A program made the translations under genes and the position numbers. From the NCBI RefSeq assembly GCF_019973775.1, contig NZ_AP025032.1, positions 124,001-188,000 on the forward strand: a DNA stretch of 64,000 nucleotides, written 5' to 3'. A model generated the notes under the pieces. The model ran no database searches and was not told where the DNA came from. It saw only the letters and a list, made by a program, of their open reading frames with translations. This document shows, piece by piece, positions 8,720-16,147 of this stretch. Position 1 is the stretch's first letter, and each line of letters starts with the position of its first letter. Source of the stretch: Aureimonas sp. SA4125 (GTDB taxonomy: Bacteria > Pseudomonadota > Alphaproteobacteria > Rhizobiales > Rhizobiaceae).

Positions 8720-10026
8720 CACCCTTCCTGACGGTCATCGGCGTCGGCGATGGCGGGCTCGCCACGCTGGCGCCCGAAGCGCGCAGGGCGCTGGAGGCGG
8801 CCGAGGTGATATTCGGCGGCGCGCGGCATCTGGCGATGCTGGCCGACTCCGATGAAGTGCCCTCCCGCAGCTCAGGAAACCCGGCCGGGCCGGGTGACGC
8901 CACAGGCGGCGATGCGACCGCGGTTCGGCGCCTTATCGCCTGGAAGAGCCCGTTTCGCGACTCGCTCGCGGATATCGCGGCCGAGCGCGCCCGGCGGGTC
9001 GCCATCCTTGCCAGCGGCGACCCGTCCTGGTTCGGCGTCGCCGGCACGCTATCGGCGAGCTACGGGCCGGACGAAATGCGCGTTCTGCCGTCGCCCTCGT
9101 CGTTCCAGCTCGCCGCCGCCCGCCTCGGCTGGCCGCTGGAATCCGTCGAATGCCTGACCGTGCACGGACGGCCTCTGGCCGCCGTGCAGCCCTTCATCCA
9201 GCCAGGCGCGCGGCTGCTGGTCTTGTCGGAAGGGGCGGCGACACCCGCGGCGCTCGCCGCGCTGTTGACCGATCGCGGTTATGCCGAAAGCCGAACGACC
9301 GTGCTCGAGCATCTCGGCGGTGCGGCCGAGCGCGTTCGGGCGACCACCGCCGGGAGCTTCGATCTCCACGACATCGCCGCGCTGAATCTCGTCGCCATCG
9401 ACTGCGTCGCATCGCCGGGCGCCAGGCTGCTGCCGACCGTCCCCGGCCTTCCGGACGAGGCTTTTGCCCACGACGGCAAGATGACGAAGCGCGTCGCCCG
9501 GGCGCTGGCCATCGCCGCGCTCGCGCCTTTTCCCGGCGCCGTCCTCTGGGATGTCGGCGCCGGCAGCGGTTCGGTCGCGGTCGAGTTCATGCGCGCCGCG
9601 CATGGAACCCGGTCCGTCGCCTTCGAGCCGCTGGCCGAACGCCGCGCGCTGATCGCGATCAACGCCGAGACGCTCGGCACGCCGGGTCTCCAGATCGTCG
9701 AAGGCCGTGCGCCGGAAAGCCTCGACGCCGTTCCGGGCGCGCCGGATGCCGTCTTTATCGGCGGCGGCCTGTCGGAGGACGTGTTCGCGCCGGCGCTCGC
9801 CCGGCTGAAACCCGGCGGGCGCCTCGTCGCCCATGCGGTGACGCTGGAATCGGAGCGCCTGCTGATCGACCTGCATGCCGCCCATGGCGGCGAACTCCTG
9901 CGTCTTTCCGTCGACCGGGCCGAGAAGGTCGGGCCGTTCCGCGGCTGGCGGCCGGCCATGCCCGTGGTGCATTTCGCGATGACAAAGCCCCATGCTGTGA
10001 CCGGTGGGCCCGGAGACGCGCCATGA
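8716..10026 (+). CDS. cobL: Precorrin-6Y C5,15-methyltransferase (decarboxylating)
   Basis: Methylates C5 and C15 and decarboxylates the C12 acetate of precorrin-6B. The 436 residues form the fused CbiE-CbiT arrangement. The N-terminal tetrapyrrole methylase domain begins LTVIGVGDGGLATLAPEARR and carries ILASGDPSWFGVAGTL. The C-terminal SAM-dependent domain has DVGAGSGSVAVEFMRAA near residue 278 and DAVFIGGGLSEDVF. A small loop after residue 45 (SRSSGNPAGPGDATGGDAT) looks like an insertion. ATGA overlaps join it to cobH upstream and cobI downstream. Confidence 0.97.
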   Translation: MTPFLTVIGVGDGGLATLAPEARRALEAAEVIFGGARHLAMLADSDEVPSRSSGNPAGPGDATGGDATAVRRLIAWKSPFRDSLADIAAERARRVAILASGDPSWFGVAGTLSASYGPDEMRVLPSPSSFQLAAARLGWPLESVECLTVHGRPLAAVQPFIQPGARLLVLSEGAATPAALAALLTDRGYAESRTTVLEHLGGAAERVRATTAGSFDLHDIAALNLVAIDCVASPGARLLPTVPGLPDEAFAHDGKMTKRVARALAIAALAPFPGAVLWDVGAGSGSVAVEFMRAAHGTRSVAFEPLAERRALIAINAETLGTPGLQIVEGRAPESLDAVPGAPDAVFIGGGLSEDVFAPALARLKPGGRLVAHAVTLESERLLIDLHAAHGGELLRLSVDRAEKVGPFRGWRPAMPVVHFAMTKPHAVTGGPGDAP

Positions 10027-10775
10027 CCGGCACGCTGTATGGGCTCGGCGTCGGCCCCGGCGATCCCGAGCTGATCACGCTGAAGGCTTGGCGCATCCTG
10101 CGCGCCGCGCCGGTGATCGCCTTTCCCGCACCCGATACCGGTCCGAGCTTTGCCCGGGCGATCGTCGCCGGCCATCTGCCCGGCGGGCAGGAGGAGATCG
10201 CGATCGTCATCCCGATGCGGGTCGAGCGCTTTCCCGGCCAGGCGATCTACGACGACGCGGCTGCAAAGATCGCCGCGCGCCTCGATGCCGGCCAGGACGT
10301 CGTGGTGCTGTGCGAGGGAGATCCCTTTTTCTACGGCTCCTTCATGTATCTGTTCGAGCGCCTGTCGCCACTCTATCCCACCGAGATTGTCCCCGGCATC
10401 GCCTCGGTGACGGCCGCCGCAGCCGCGCTCGGCCGGCCGCTCGCCGCCCGCAACGACGTCCTGACGATTATTCCCGGACCGCTCGACGACGCTGCCATCG
10501 CCGCGCGCATCGCCGGCGCGGAAGGCTTTGCGATCATGAAGCTCGGCCGGCATTTTGCGCGCGTGAGGGCGCTCCTGGAAACGCTGGGGCTGACGGACGC
10601 CTGCGCCTATTGCGAACGCGTCTCGCTACCCGAACAGCGCGTCCTGCCATTGGCCGAAGCCGGCGGAGAGGCGCCGTACTTTTCCATGATCCTCGGCTAT
10701 CGCGGCGCGGAGGCGGCGATCCGTGGCCGCTCAGTCGCGAGCCGGTCGGTCCCCTTTCCGGAAAGCTCCGCATGA
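10023..10775 (+). CDS. cobI: Precorrin-2 C20-methyltransferase
   Basis: Adds the C20 methyl group to precorrin-2 or cobalt-precorrin-2. The 250 residues are one tetrapyrrole methylase domain. The SAM-binding start is LYGLGVGPGDPELITLKAWR, followed by VVLCEGDPFFYGSFMYLFER and EIVPGIASVTAAAAALGRPL. The ATG overlaps the cobL stop and the stop overlaps the following cobJ-type start, so it is fully embedded in the plus-strand operon. Confidence 0.97.
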   Translation: MTGTLYGLGVGPGDPELITLKAWRILRAAPVIAFPAPDTGPSFARAIVAGHLPGGQEEIAIVIPMRVERFPGQAIYDDAAAKIAARLDAGQDVVVLCEGDPFFYGSFMYLFERLSPLYPTEIVPGIASVTAAAAALGRPLAARNDVLTIIPGPLDDAAIAARIAGAEGFAIMKLGRHFARVRALLETLGLTDACAYCERVSLPEQRVLPLAEAGGEAPYFSMILGYRGAEAAIRGRSVASRSVPFPESSA

Positions 10776-12625
10776 CCCCGGCGATCATCATCCTCTCGCC
10801 AGCCGCCTTGCCGCTGGCCGAGCGTATCCGCGACGCTCTCGGCGGCGAGATCCATGGGGCGAGCGCGAGGGTCGCGGCCGCAGACCTGCGCTTCGCCGAG
10901 GCCGGCCCGCATCTCAGGGCGCTCTTCACCGAGGGCCGGCCGGTCGTCGCGGTAATGGCGGCAGGCGCGGTGATCCGTCTTCTGGCACCGGTTCTCTCCG
11001 ACAAATCAGCCGAACCGCCGGTGCTCGCCGTCGCGGACGACGGCTCGGTCGTCGTGCCGCTGCTCGGCGGCCATCACGGCGCCAACGATCTCGCCCGCCG
11101 GCTTGCCGGAGCGCTTGGCGCCGTGGCGGCGGTGACGACGGCCGGCGACCTGCGCTTCGGCGTCGCGCTGGACGCGCCGCCGCCGGGCTGGCGCCTCGAC
11201 CCCGCTTGCGATGCCAAGGCGGTGATGGCTGAGCTCGTCGCTGGCGCCTCCGCGCGGCTCGACGGCCGGGCAGAGTGGCTTGAAACGTCGCGCCTGCCGC
11301 TGCCTTCGGCCGGTACGGACGCCGGGTCGGGCGCCGGCGATGACTCCGCTGCGACCGCCGTAACGCTGACCGTGACCGACCTCGCGCGGGCGCCCGAAAG
11401 CCTCGAACTCCTCTATCGCCCGGCGACGCTGGCGCTCGGCCTCGGCGCCGAGCGCCACGCACCCGCCGAAGAGGCGATTGCGCTGGCGACGAGCGTTCTG
11501 GCGGAAGCCGGCGTCTCGCCGCTCTCGCTCGCTGGCGTCTTCTCGCTCGACCTCAAGGCGGACGAGCCGGCCGTCCACGCCGTTGCCGCGCATTTCGGCG
11601 TACCGGCGCGCTTCTTCGATGCCGCTCGGCTGGAGGCTGAAGCGCCGCGCCTGAAGAACCCGTCGGACGTGGTCTTTGCCGAAACCGGCTGTCATGGCGT
11701 CGCGGAAGGCGCAGCCCTTGCCGCCACCGGGCCTTCGGGCGAACTCCTCGTCGCCAAGCGCAAGGGCGCCCGCACCACCGCGGCGCTGGCGCGGGCGCCG
11801 GTGCCGATCGGCATAACGGCCAAGGGCAGGGCGCGCGGCACGCTCTACGTCGTCGGCATCGGGCCGGGCGGGGCGGAGTGGCGCTCGCCGGAGGTCAGCC
11901 GGATGATCGCCGAGTCCACCGACCTCGTCGGCTATTCGCTTTATCTCGACCTCCTGGGGCCCCTCGCCGAGGGCAAGGCGCGGCACGATTTCGACCTCGG
12001 CGCCGAGGAAAAGCGGGTGCGCCACGCGATGGAACTGGCCGGCGAGGGCCGGACAGTTGCCCTCGTCTGTTCCGGCGACGCCGGCATCTACGCCATGGCG
12101 ACGCTGGTCTTCGAACTCCTGGATTCGGACGGCATCGGCCCCGCGGCGCGGCGCATCGAGATCGCCGTCTCCCCCGGCATTTCGGCCCTCCAGGCCGCCG
12201 CTGCCCGCGCCGGCGCGCCGCTCGGCCACGATTTCTGCACCATCTCGCTGTCCGACCTTCTGACTCCCTGGCCCGACATCCAGCGCCGCATCACGGCAGC
12301 CGCGGAGGGCGACTTCGTCATCGCCTTCTACAACCCCGTGTCGAAACGCCGCCGGACCCAGCTCGCTTTCGCCAGGGACCGCCTGCTCGAACACCGCCCA
12401 GCCGACACGCCGGTGATCCTCGCCACCAATCTCGGCCGCGCCGGCGAGACGGTGCGCATCGTCGAGCTCGCCGCGCTCGACGTGGATGACGTCGACATGC
12501 TGACCGTGGTGATCGTCGGCTCGTCCGAGACGCGGGTTGTAACGACCGGCGACGGGCGACGCTGGGCGTTCACGCCGCGCGGCTATTCCGGCAAAGCGGG
12601 GACGGGGATGCGGCAGACTTCTTGA
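10772..12625 (+). CDS. cobJ: CbiG-CobJ fusion: cobalt-precorrin 5A hydrolase domain plus precorrin-3B C17-methyltransferase
   Basis: A 617-residue two-enzyme fusion. The first 340 or so residues are CbiG-like. The N-terminal domain has VVAVMAAGAVIRLLAPVLSD and VVPLLGGHHGANDLARRLA. The CobE-like end has LALGLGAERHAPAEEAIALA and GVFSLDLKADEPAV. From about residue 354 the CobJ/CbiH ring-contraction methyltransferase begins (LYVVGIGPGGAEWRSPE), with CSGDAGIYAMATLVFELL and FVIAFYNPVSKRRRTQL. A fusion removes any need to match the amounts of the two consecutive activities. The 5' end overlaps cobI; 31 bases separate its stop from the toxin-like gene. Confidence 0.96.
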   Translation: MTPAIIILSPAALPLAERIRDALGGEIHGASARVAAADLRFAEAGPHLRALFTEGRPVVAVMAAGAVIRLLAPVLSDKSAEPPVLAVADDGSVVVPLLGGHHGANDLARRLAGALGAVAAVTTAGDLRFGVALDAPPPGWRLDPACDAKAVMAELVAGASARLDGRAEWLETSRLPLPSAGTDAGSGAGDDSAATAVTLTVTDLARAPESLELLYRPATLALGLGAERHAPAEEAIALATSVLAEAGVSPLSLAGVFSLDLKADEPAVHAVAAHFGVPARFFDAARLEAEAPRLKNPSDVVFAETGCHGVAEGAALAATGPSGELLVAKRKGARTTAALARAPVPIGITAKGRARGTLYVVGIGPGGAEWRSPEVSRMIAESTDLVGYSLYLDLLGPLAEGKARHDFDLGAEEKRVRHAMELAGEGRTVALVCSGDAGIYAMATLVFELLDSDGIGPAARRIEIAVSPGISALQAAAARAGAPLGHDFCTISLSDLLTPWPDIQRRITAAAEGDFVIAFYNPVSKRRRTQLAFARDRLLEHRPADTPVILATNLGRAGETVRIVELAALDVDDVDMLTVVIVGSSETRVVTTGDGRRWAFTPRGYSGKAGTGMRQTS

Positions 12626-12636
12626 TGGCAACACCG

Positions 12637-12660
12637 CCATATGCTATTTTTGACATATGG
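12637..12660. promoter_or_regulatory. Inverted repeat CCATATG-10-CATATGG over the tumE start
   Basis: Perfect 7-base arms separated by 10 AT-rich bases. The right arm contains the tumE start codon. The position and symmetry fit an autoregulatory operator of a toxin-antitoxin pair, with an AT-rich promoter-like centre, in an otherwise GC-rich operon. Confidence 0.45.
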
Positions 12661-12941
12661 CAGCGTTGCTTTTGATCAATCGCAAGATCGTCCGCACCGA
12701 CGGATCCATCATTCAGGTCCGGGTCTGGCAGCTGCCACAGCCATCGACGGAGCGGCCGCATGGGCTGAAGTATTCGTTGTTTTACGGTCGCGCGGGCCAG
12801 CGCCTGGTCGGGTACGACAACGAAACGGGGAAGGGCGATCACCGGCACTATGGTGACCGCGAGGAGGCTTATGTGTTCACGTCCCTGGAACGGCTGATCG
12901 ATGATTTCGAGGTCGATGTGGAGAAGGAGTTGACGAAATGA
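12657..12941 (+). CDS. tumE: TumE-like toxin (DUF6516-type family)
   Basis: A 94-residue protein resembling TumE-family toxins. Visible features are the N-terminal strand AALLLINRKIVRTDGSIIQV, the central GLKYSLFYGRAGQRLVGYDN, and DHRHYGDREEAYVF with a conserved-looking His and acidic cluster before the C-terminal helix. Family members are usually paired with a helix-turn-helix antitoxin, as here; the next gene overlaps by 4 bases. The gene sits in the middle of the cobalamin operon, 31 bases after cobJ. No strong ribosome site is seen. The family call is by resemblance, and the molecular target is not known. Confidence 0.75.
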   Translation: MAALLLINRKIVRTDGSIIQVRVWQLPQPSTERPHGLKYSLFYGRAGQRLVGYDNETGKGDHRHYGDREEAYVFTSLERLIDDFEVDVEKELTK

Positions 12942-13300
12942 GCGAAATTACCTTGCACGTCACCGATCGACACAGATTTTTCTCCGAGGTGCGGGAATTG
13001 GCGGCCGCGCTCGATCGCGGCGAGAGGACGCCCGCCGTGCCGCAGCTGCATTTCGAGCGGGCGGAAACCTTGTTGAGAGTGTTGACGCCCAACCGCTGGG
13101 TTCTGCTGCGCCAGTTGCGCAGATCCGGCCCCGGGTCGATCCGGGCTCTGGCCGCCAGCCTTGGGCGCGACTATCGCGGCGTCCATGCCGACGTGACCGC
13201 ACTGCTGGACCTCGGCCTGATCCTGCGCGATGCCGCCGGCAAGGTCAGCGTGCCCTGGTCGCGCATCACTGCCGAGTTGACATTGGAAGATGCCGCATGA
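12938..13300 (+). CDS. tumA: TumA-like antitoxin / winged-helix DNA-binding protein (HVO_A0114-like)
   Basis: A 120-residue protein whose C-terminal half is a winged helix: SIRALAASLGRDYRGVHADV is the recognition region and VTALLDLGLILRDAAGK the wing. It resembles the HVO_A0114 family of putative DNA-binding proteins found beside TumE-like genes. The start overlaps the tumE stop as ATGA. Its stop in turn overlaps the cobM ATG, so cobM translation is coupled to the antitoxin. It probably neutralises TumE and represses from the inverted repeat at 12637-12660. Confidence 0.75.
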   Translation: MSEITLHVTDRHRFFSEVRELAAALDRGERTPAVPQLHFERAETLLRVLTPNRWVLLRQLRRSGPGSIRALAASLGRDYRGVHADVTALLDLGLILRDAAGKVSVPWSRITAELTLEDAA

Positions 13301-14073
13301 CAGTCCACTTCATCGGCGCCGGCCCCGGCGCACCCGATCTCATCACCGTGCGCGGCCTCCGGCTGATCGAGGCCTGCCCGGTCTGTCTCTATGCCGGTTC
13401 GCTGGTGCCCGAAGCGGTGGTCGCCGCCGCCCCGGAGGGCGCGCGCGTGCTCGACACCGCGCCGATGACGCTCGACGAGATCATCGCCGAGATGGCGGCG
13501 GCGCATGACAAGGGCCTCGATGTCGCGCGCGTGCATTCCGGCGATCCCTCGCTCTATGGCGCGACGGCCGAGCAGATGCGAAGGCTCAAAGCCCTCGGCA
13601 TTCCCTACGACGTGACGCCCGGCGTTCCGGCCTTCGCGGCGGCCGCGGCGGCGCTCGCGACCGAGCTGACCGTGCCGGAACTCTGCCAGACGGTGATCCT
13701 CACGCGCACGGCGATGAAGTCGTCGTCCATGCCCGCCGGCGAGGAACTCTCGACGCTCGGCCAGAGCGGCGCGACGCTCGCCATCCATCTGTCGATCCGC
13801 AACATTCCGCACATTCAGCGCGAACTGGAGCCGCTCGATAAATATGGACCGGACTGCCCTGCCATCATCGCCTACCGCGTCGGCTGGCCGGACGAGGCCT
13901 TCATTCACGGCACGCTCGCCGATATCCATGGCAAGGCACGCGCCGCCAAGCTGACGCGGACGGCGCTGATCTTCGTCGGCCGGGCGCTGGGGGCGACCGA
14001 CTTCATCGATTCCAAACTCTACGATGCCGCGCAGGTGCACCTTCTCCGGCCGAAGCGGAAGGCCGGGGCGTGA
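13297..14073 (+). CDS. cobM: Precorrin-4 C11-methyltransferase
   Basis: Adds the C11 methyl group to precorrin-4 or cobalt-precorrin-4. The 258 residues are a single tetrapyrrole methylase domain. It begins VHFIGAGPGAPDLITVRGLR, then CPVCLYAGSLVPEAVV, ARVHSGDPSLYGATAEQMRR and TELTVPELCQTVILTRTA. The ATG overlaps the TGA of the antitoxin-like gene. It closes the plus-strand operon and is convergent with cobK, with only 4 bases between the stops. Confidence 0.97.
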   Translation: MTVHFIGAGPGAPDLITVRGLRLIEACPVCLYAGSLVPEAVVAAAPEGARVLDTAPMTLDEIIAEMAAAHDKGLDVARVHSGDPSLYGATAEQMRRLKALGIPYDVTPGVPAFAAAAAALATELTVPELCQTVILTRTAMKSSSMPAGEELSTLGQSGATLAIHLSIRNIPHIQRELEPLDKYGPDCPAIIAYRVGWPDEAFIHGTLADIHGKARAAKLTRTALIFVGRALGATDFIDSKLYDAAQVHLLRPKRKAGA

Positions 14074-14077
14074 CCCG

Positions 14078-14812
14078 CTACGCGGCGAGCCAGTCCATCA
14101 CCGCTGCGACATCTCCGACGATCGGCGGCGCGGGCGGCACGGCGCGCTGGATCATCACCACGGGCAGGCCGAGCCGCCGCGCCGCCTCGACCTTGGCATA
14201 TGACGCGGCCCCGCCGGAGTTGCGGCAGACGAGATGGGTGACGCCGAGCCGGGTCAGGAGGGCCGCCTCGACCTGCCAGTCGGAATCCGGCTTACCAAGG
14301 ATAACCTCGGCCGGAAAAGGCAGATCGTCCGACGCGTCGACCATGCGAAGGACGGGCGCAAGGTCTGGCCGGGCGGCAAAGGGCGCCAGATGCTGCCGCC
14401 CGAGCGCAAGGAACGGCCGCGCGCCCGCGGGAAGCGCGTCGCGGGCGGCGGCGAGGCAGTCCGCGGCGATCCAGCGGTCGCCCTCAATCGCCTCCCAGGC
14501 CGGACGGACCAGCGCGATCCGCGGCACGCCCGTCAGCGCGGCGGCTTTTTCCGCGTTCCTCGACATGCCGACGGCGAAGGGATGCGTCGCGTCGACAAGC
14601 CGCGTGACGCTTTCGGCGCAGACATATTCCGCCAGCCCCATCGACCCGCCAAAACCGCCGATGCGGCTTTCCCCGGGCGATGGCGCCAGCGCTTTCGTGC
14701 GCCCGGCGAGCGAAACGATGAGGCGGTCGGCGGGCCGCTCGAGCGCGATGCGCCGGGCGAGTGCGGCAGCTTCGGCGGTGCCGCCGAGGACCAGGATGGT
14801 CTCAGCCGGCAC
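14078..14812 (-). CDS. cobK: Precorrin-6A reductase
   Basis: Reduces the precorrin-6A macrocycle with a nicotinamide cofactor. The 244 residues show the dinucleotide start ILVLGGTAEAAALARRI, the substrate motif VDATHPFAVGMSRNAEKA, then LALGRQHLAPFA and HLVCRNSGGAASYAKVEAAR. It overlaps the end of cbiD by 11 bases and is transcribed with it. It contains one copy of an 18-base sequence, encoding GKPDS, that recurs in cbiD. Confidence 0.95.
   Translation of the reverse strand: MPAETILVLGGTAEAAALARRIALERPADRLIVSLAGRTKALAPSPGESRIGGFGGSMGLAEYVCAESVTRLVDATHPFAVGMSRNAEKAAALTGVPRIALVRPAWEAIEGDRWIAADCLAAARDALPAGARPFLALGRQHLAPFAARPDLAPVLRMVDASDDLPFPAEVILGKPDSDWQVEAALLTRLGVTHLVCRNSGGAASYAKVEAARRLGLPVVMIQRAVPPAPPIVGDVAAVMDWLAA
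14281..14298 (-). repeat. 18-base exact repeat inside cobK (partner at 15614)
   Basis: CGGAATCCGGCTTACCAA on the plus strand, encoding GKPDS on the minus strand. The identical 18 bases occur in cbiD at 15614-15631 in the same reading phase. Confidence 0.6.
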
Positions 14813-15926
14813 GGGCGATCACGCTCCCGGCGCGGTCGACGACGATCACCTCGGCGGCGATGTCGGCCCCCCGCAGCGTTGCCGTGATGGTTGCCAGCGC
14901 GGTTCGTGCGACCGCGTCGGCGAGATCGATGCCGCCGGCGGCGCAGAGGTCGAGCACGGCCTTCGCCGTATTGGCGCCGAGGATTTCAGGTCCGAGCGTC
15001 CTGGCGCGATCCGGGTCGAGGCTGGCGGCGAGGCCGTGCAGGAAGGCGAAATCCACCTGGCTGCGGCCGGAATGCAGGTCGAGCGAGCCGGCGGCGAGCT
15101 TCGTCAGCTTGGCAAAGCCGCCGGCAATGGTCAGCCGTGGCACCGGATGGACGCGCAGGTATTTGAGCAGGCCGCCGGCGAAGTCGCCCATGTCGAGGAA
15201 GGCGATCTCCGGCAGGCCGGGATAGAGTGCCCGCGCCGCGTCCTCGCTACTGGAGCCCGTGGCACCGACGACATGGCCGAGCGAGGCGCCGCGCGCGACG
15301 TCGATGCCGCGGTGGATCGAATGGATCCAGGCCGCGCAGGAGAAGGGGTGGACGATCCCCGTCGTGCCGAGGATCGACAGGCCGCCGACGATGCCGAGCC
15401 GCGGATTCCAGGTCTTCTGCGCCAGCGCTTCGCCTCCGGTCACGCCGATCTCGATCTCGATATCGGCGGAGCGGTCATGGGTAGCGCAGAGCGCCTCGAC
15501 GACGGCGCGCATCAGGGCGCGCGGCACCGGATTGATCGCCGGCTCGCCGGGCGGGATCGGCAGGCCGACGAGGGTGACCATGCCCACCCCCTGACCGGCC
15601 TGGAAACGAATGCCGGAATCCGGCTTACCAAATCGGACCGTCGCGACGATCTCGGCGAGATGGGTGACGTCGGGATCGTCGCCGGCGTCCTTGATGATCG
15701 AGGCCATCGCCGTCTCGAGGCCGAGCGACTGACGGGCCAGGGCGAAGGCCGGCGTCTCGCCCTTCGGCAGGGTGATTTCGACGGGATCGGGAAAGTCGCC
15801 GGTGAGGAGCGCCGTCAGCGCCGCCTTCGTCGCGGCGGTGGCGCAGGCGCCCGTCGTCCAGCCGCGGCGCAGCGCCAGGGCGGGCGCGGCGCTGTCGTCT
15901 TTCGTCGGGCGGCGGTCGGATTCCAT
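14802..15926 (-). CDS. cbiD: Cobalt-precorrin-5B C1-methyltransferase CbiD
   Basis: Adds the C1 methyl group. CbiD is the anaerobic-pathway enzyme, replacing CobF of the classic aerobic route. The 374 residues open with RRGWTTGACATAATKAALTA and carry GVGMVTLVGLPIPPGEPAIN, TGIVHPFSCAAWIHSIHRGI and MGDFAGGLLKYLRVHPVPRL, all family-typical. The ATG giving MESDRR is preferred; a GTG seven codons upstream is possible. Downstream cobK overlaps by 11 bases. The divergent cobB lies upstream. It contains the second copy of the 18-base GKPDS-encoding repeat. Confidence 0.95.
   Translation of the reverse strand: MESDRRPTKDDSAAPALALRRGWTTGACATAATKAALTALLTGDFPDPVEITLPKGETPAFALARQSLGLETAMASIIKDAGDDPDVTHLAEIVATVRFGKPDSGIRFQAGQGVGMVTLVGLPIPPGEPAINPVPRALMRAVVEALCATHDRSADIEIEIGVTGGEALAQKTWNPRLGIVGGLSILGTTGIVHPFSCAAWIHSIHRGIDVARGASLGHVVGATGSSSEDAARALYPGLPEIAFLDMGDFAGGLLKYLRVHPVPRLTIAGGFAKLTKLAAGSLDLHSGRSQVDFAFLHGLAASLDPDRARTLGPEILGANTAKAVLDLCAAGGIDLADAVARTALATITATLRGADIAAEVIVVDRAGSVIARAG
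15614..15631 (-). repeat. 18-base exact repeat inside cbiD (partner at 14281)
   Basis: Identical to 14281-14298. In this copy the sequence is extended by a palindromic GCCGGAATCCGGC. It encodes GKPDS within VRFGKPDSGIR. Confidence 0.6.
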
Positions 15927-16147
15927 GCCTCGTCTATAGGGCGGCACCGCCCCGCGCGAAAGCCGGGGCGGTGCGCGATGGCGCCGCGCAGGGCGACAAG
16001 GGCGAGGGCGTCACGAACGCCGACGGCGCCGGCGCGGGCAGCACGCCTCCCGCGCCGGGAGGCGGCGGCGCGAAGGCCGCTGCCCCGGCGGGCGGCGGCA
16101 GAGCTTCGGCCGGCCGTTCCGGCGGGGCCTCCTGCGCCGATTGTAGG

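Noticed and set aside
15971..16147. N-terminal extension of CobB rich in Gly and Ala
   Set aside because: No ribosome site, low complexity, and CobB homologues start next to the P-loop; left as untranslated leader, though not excluded.
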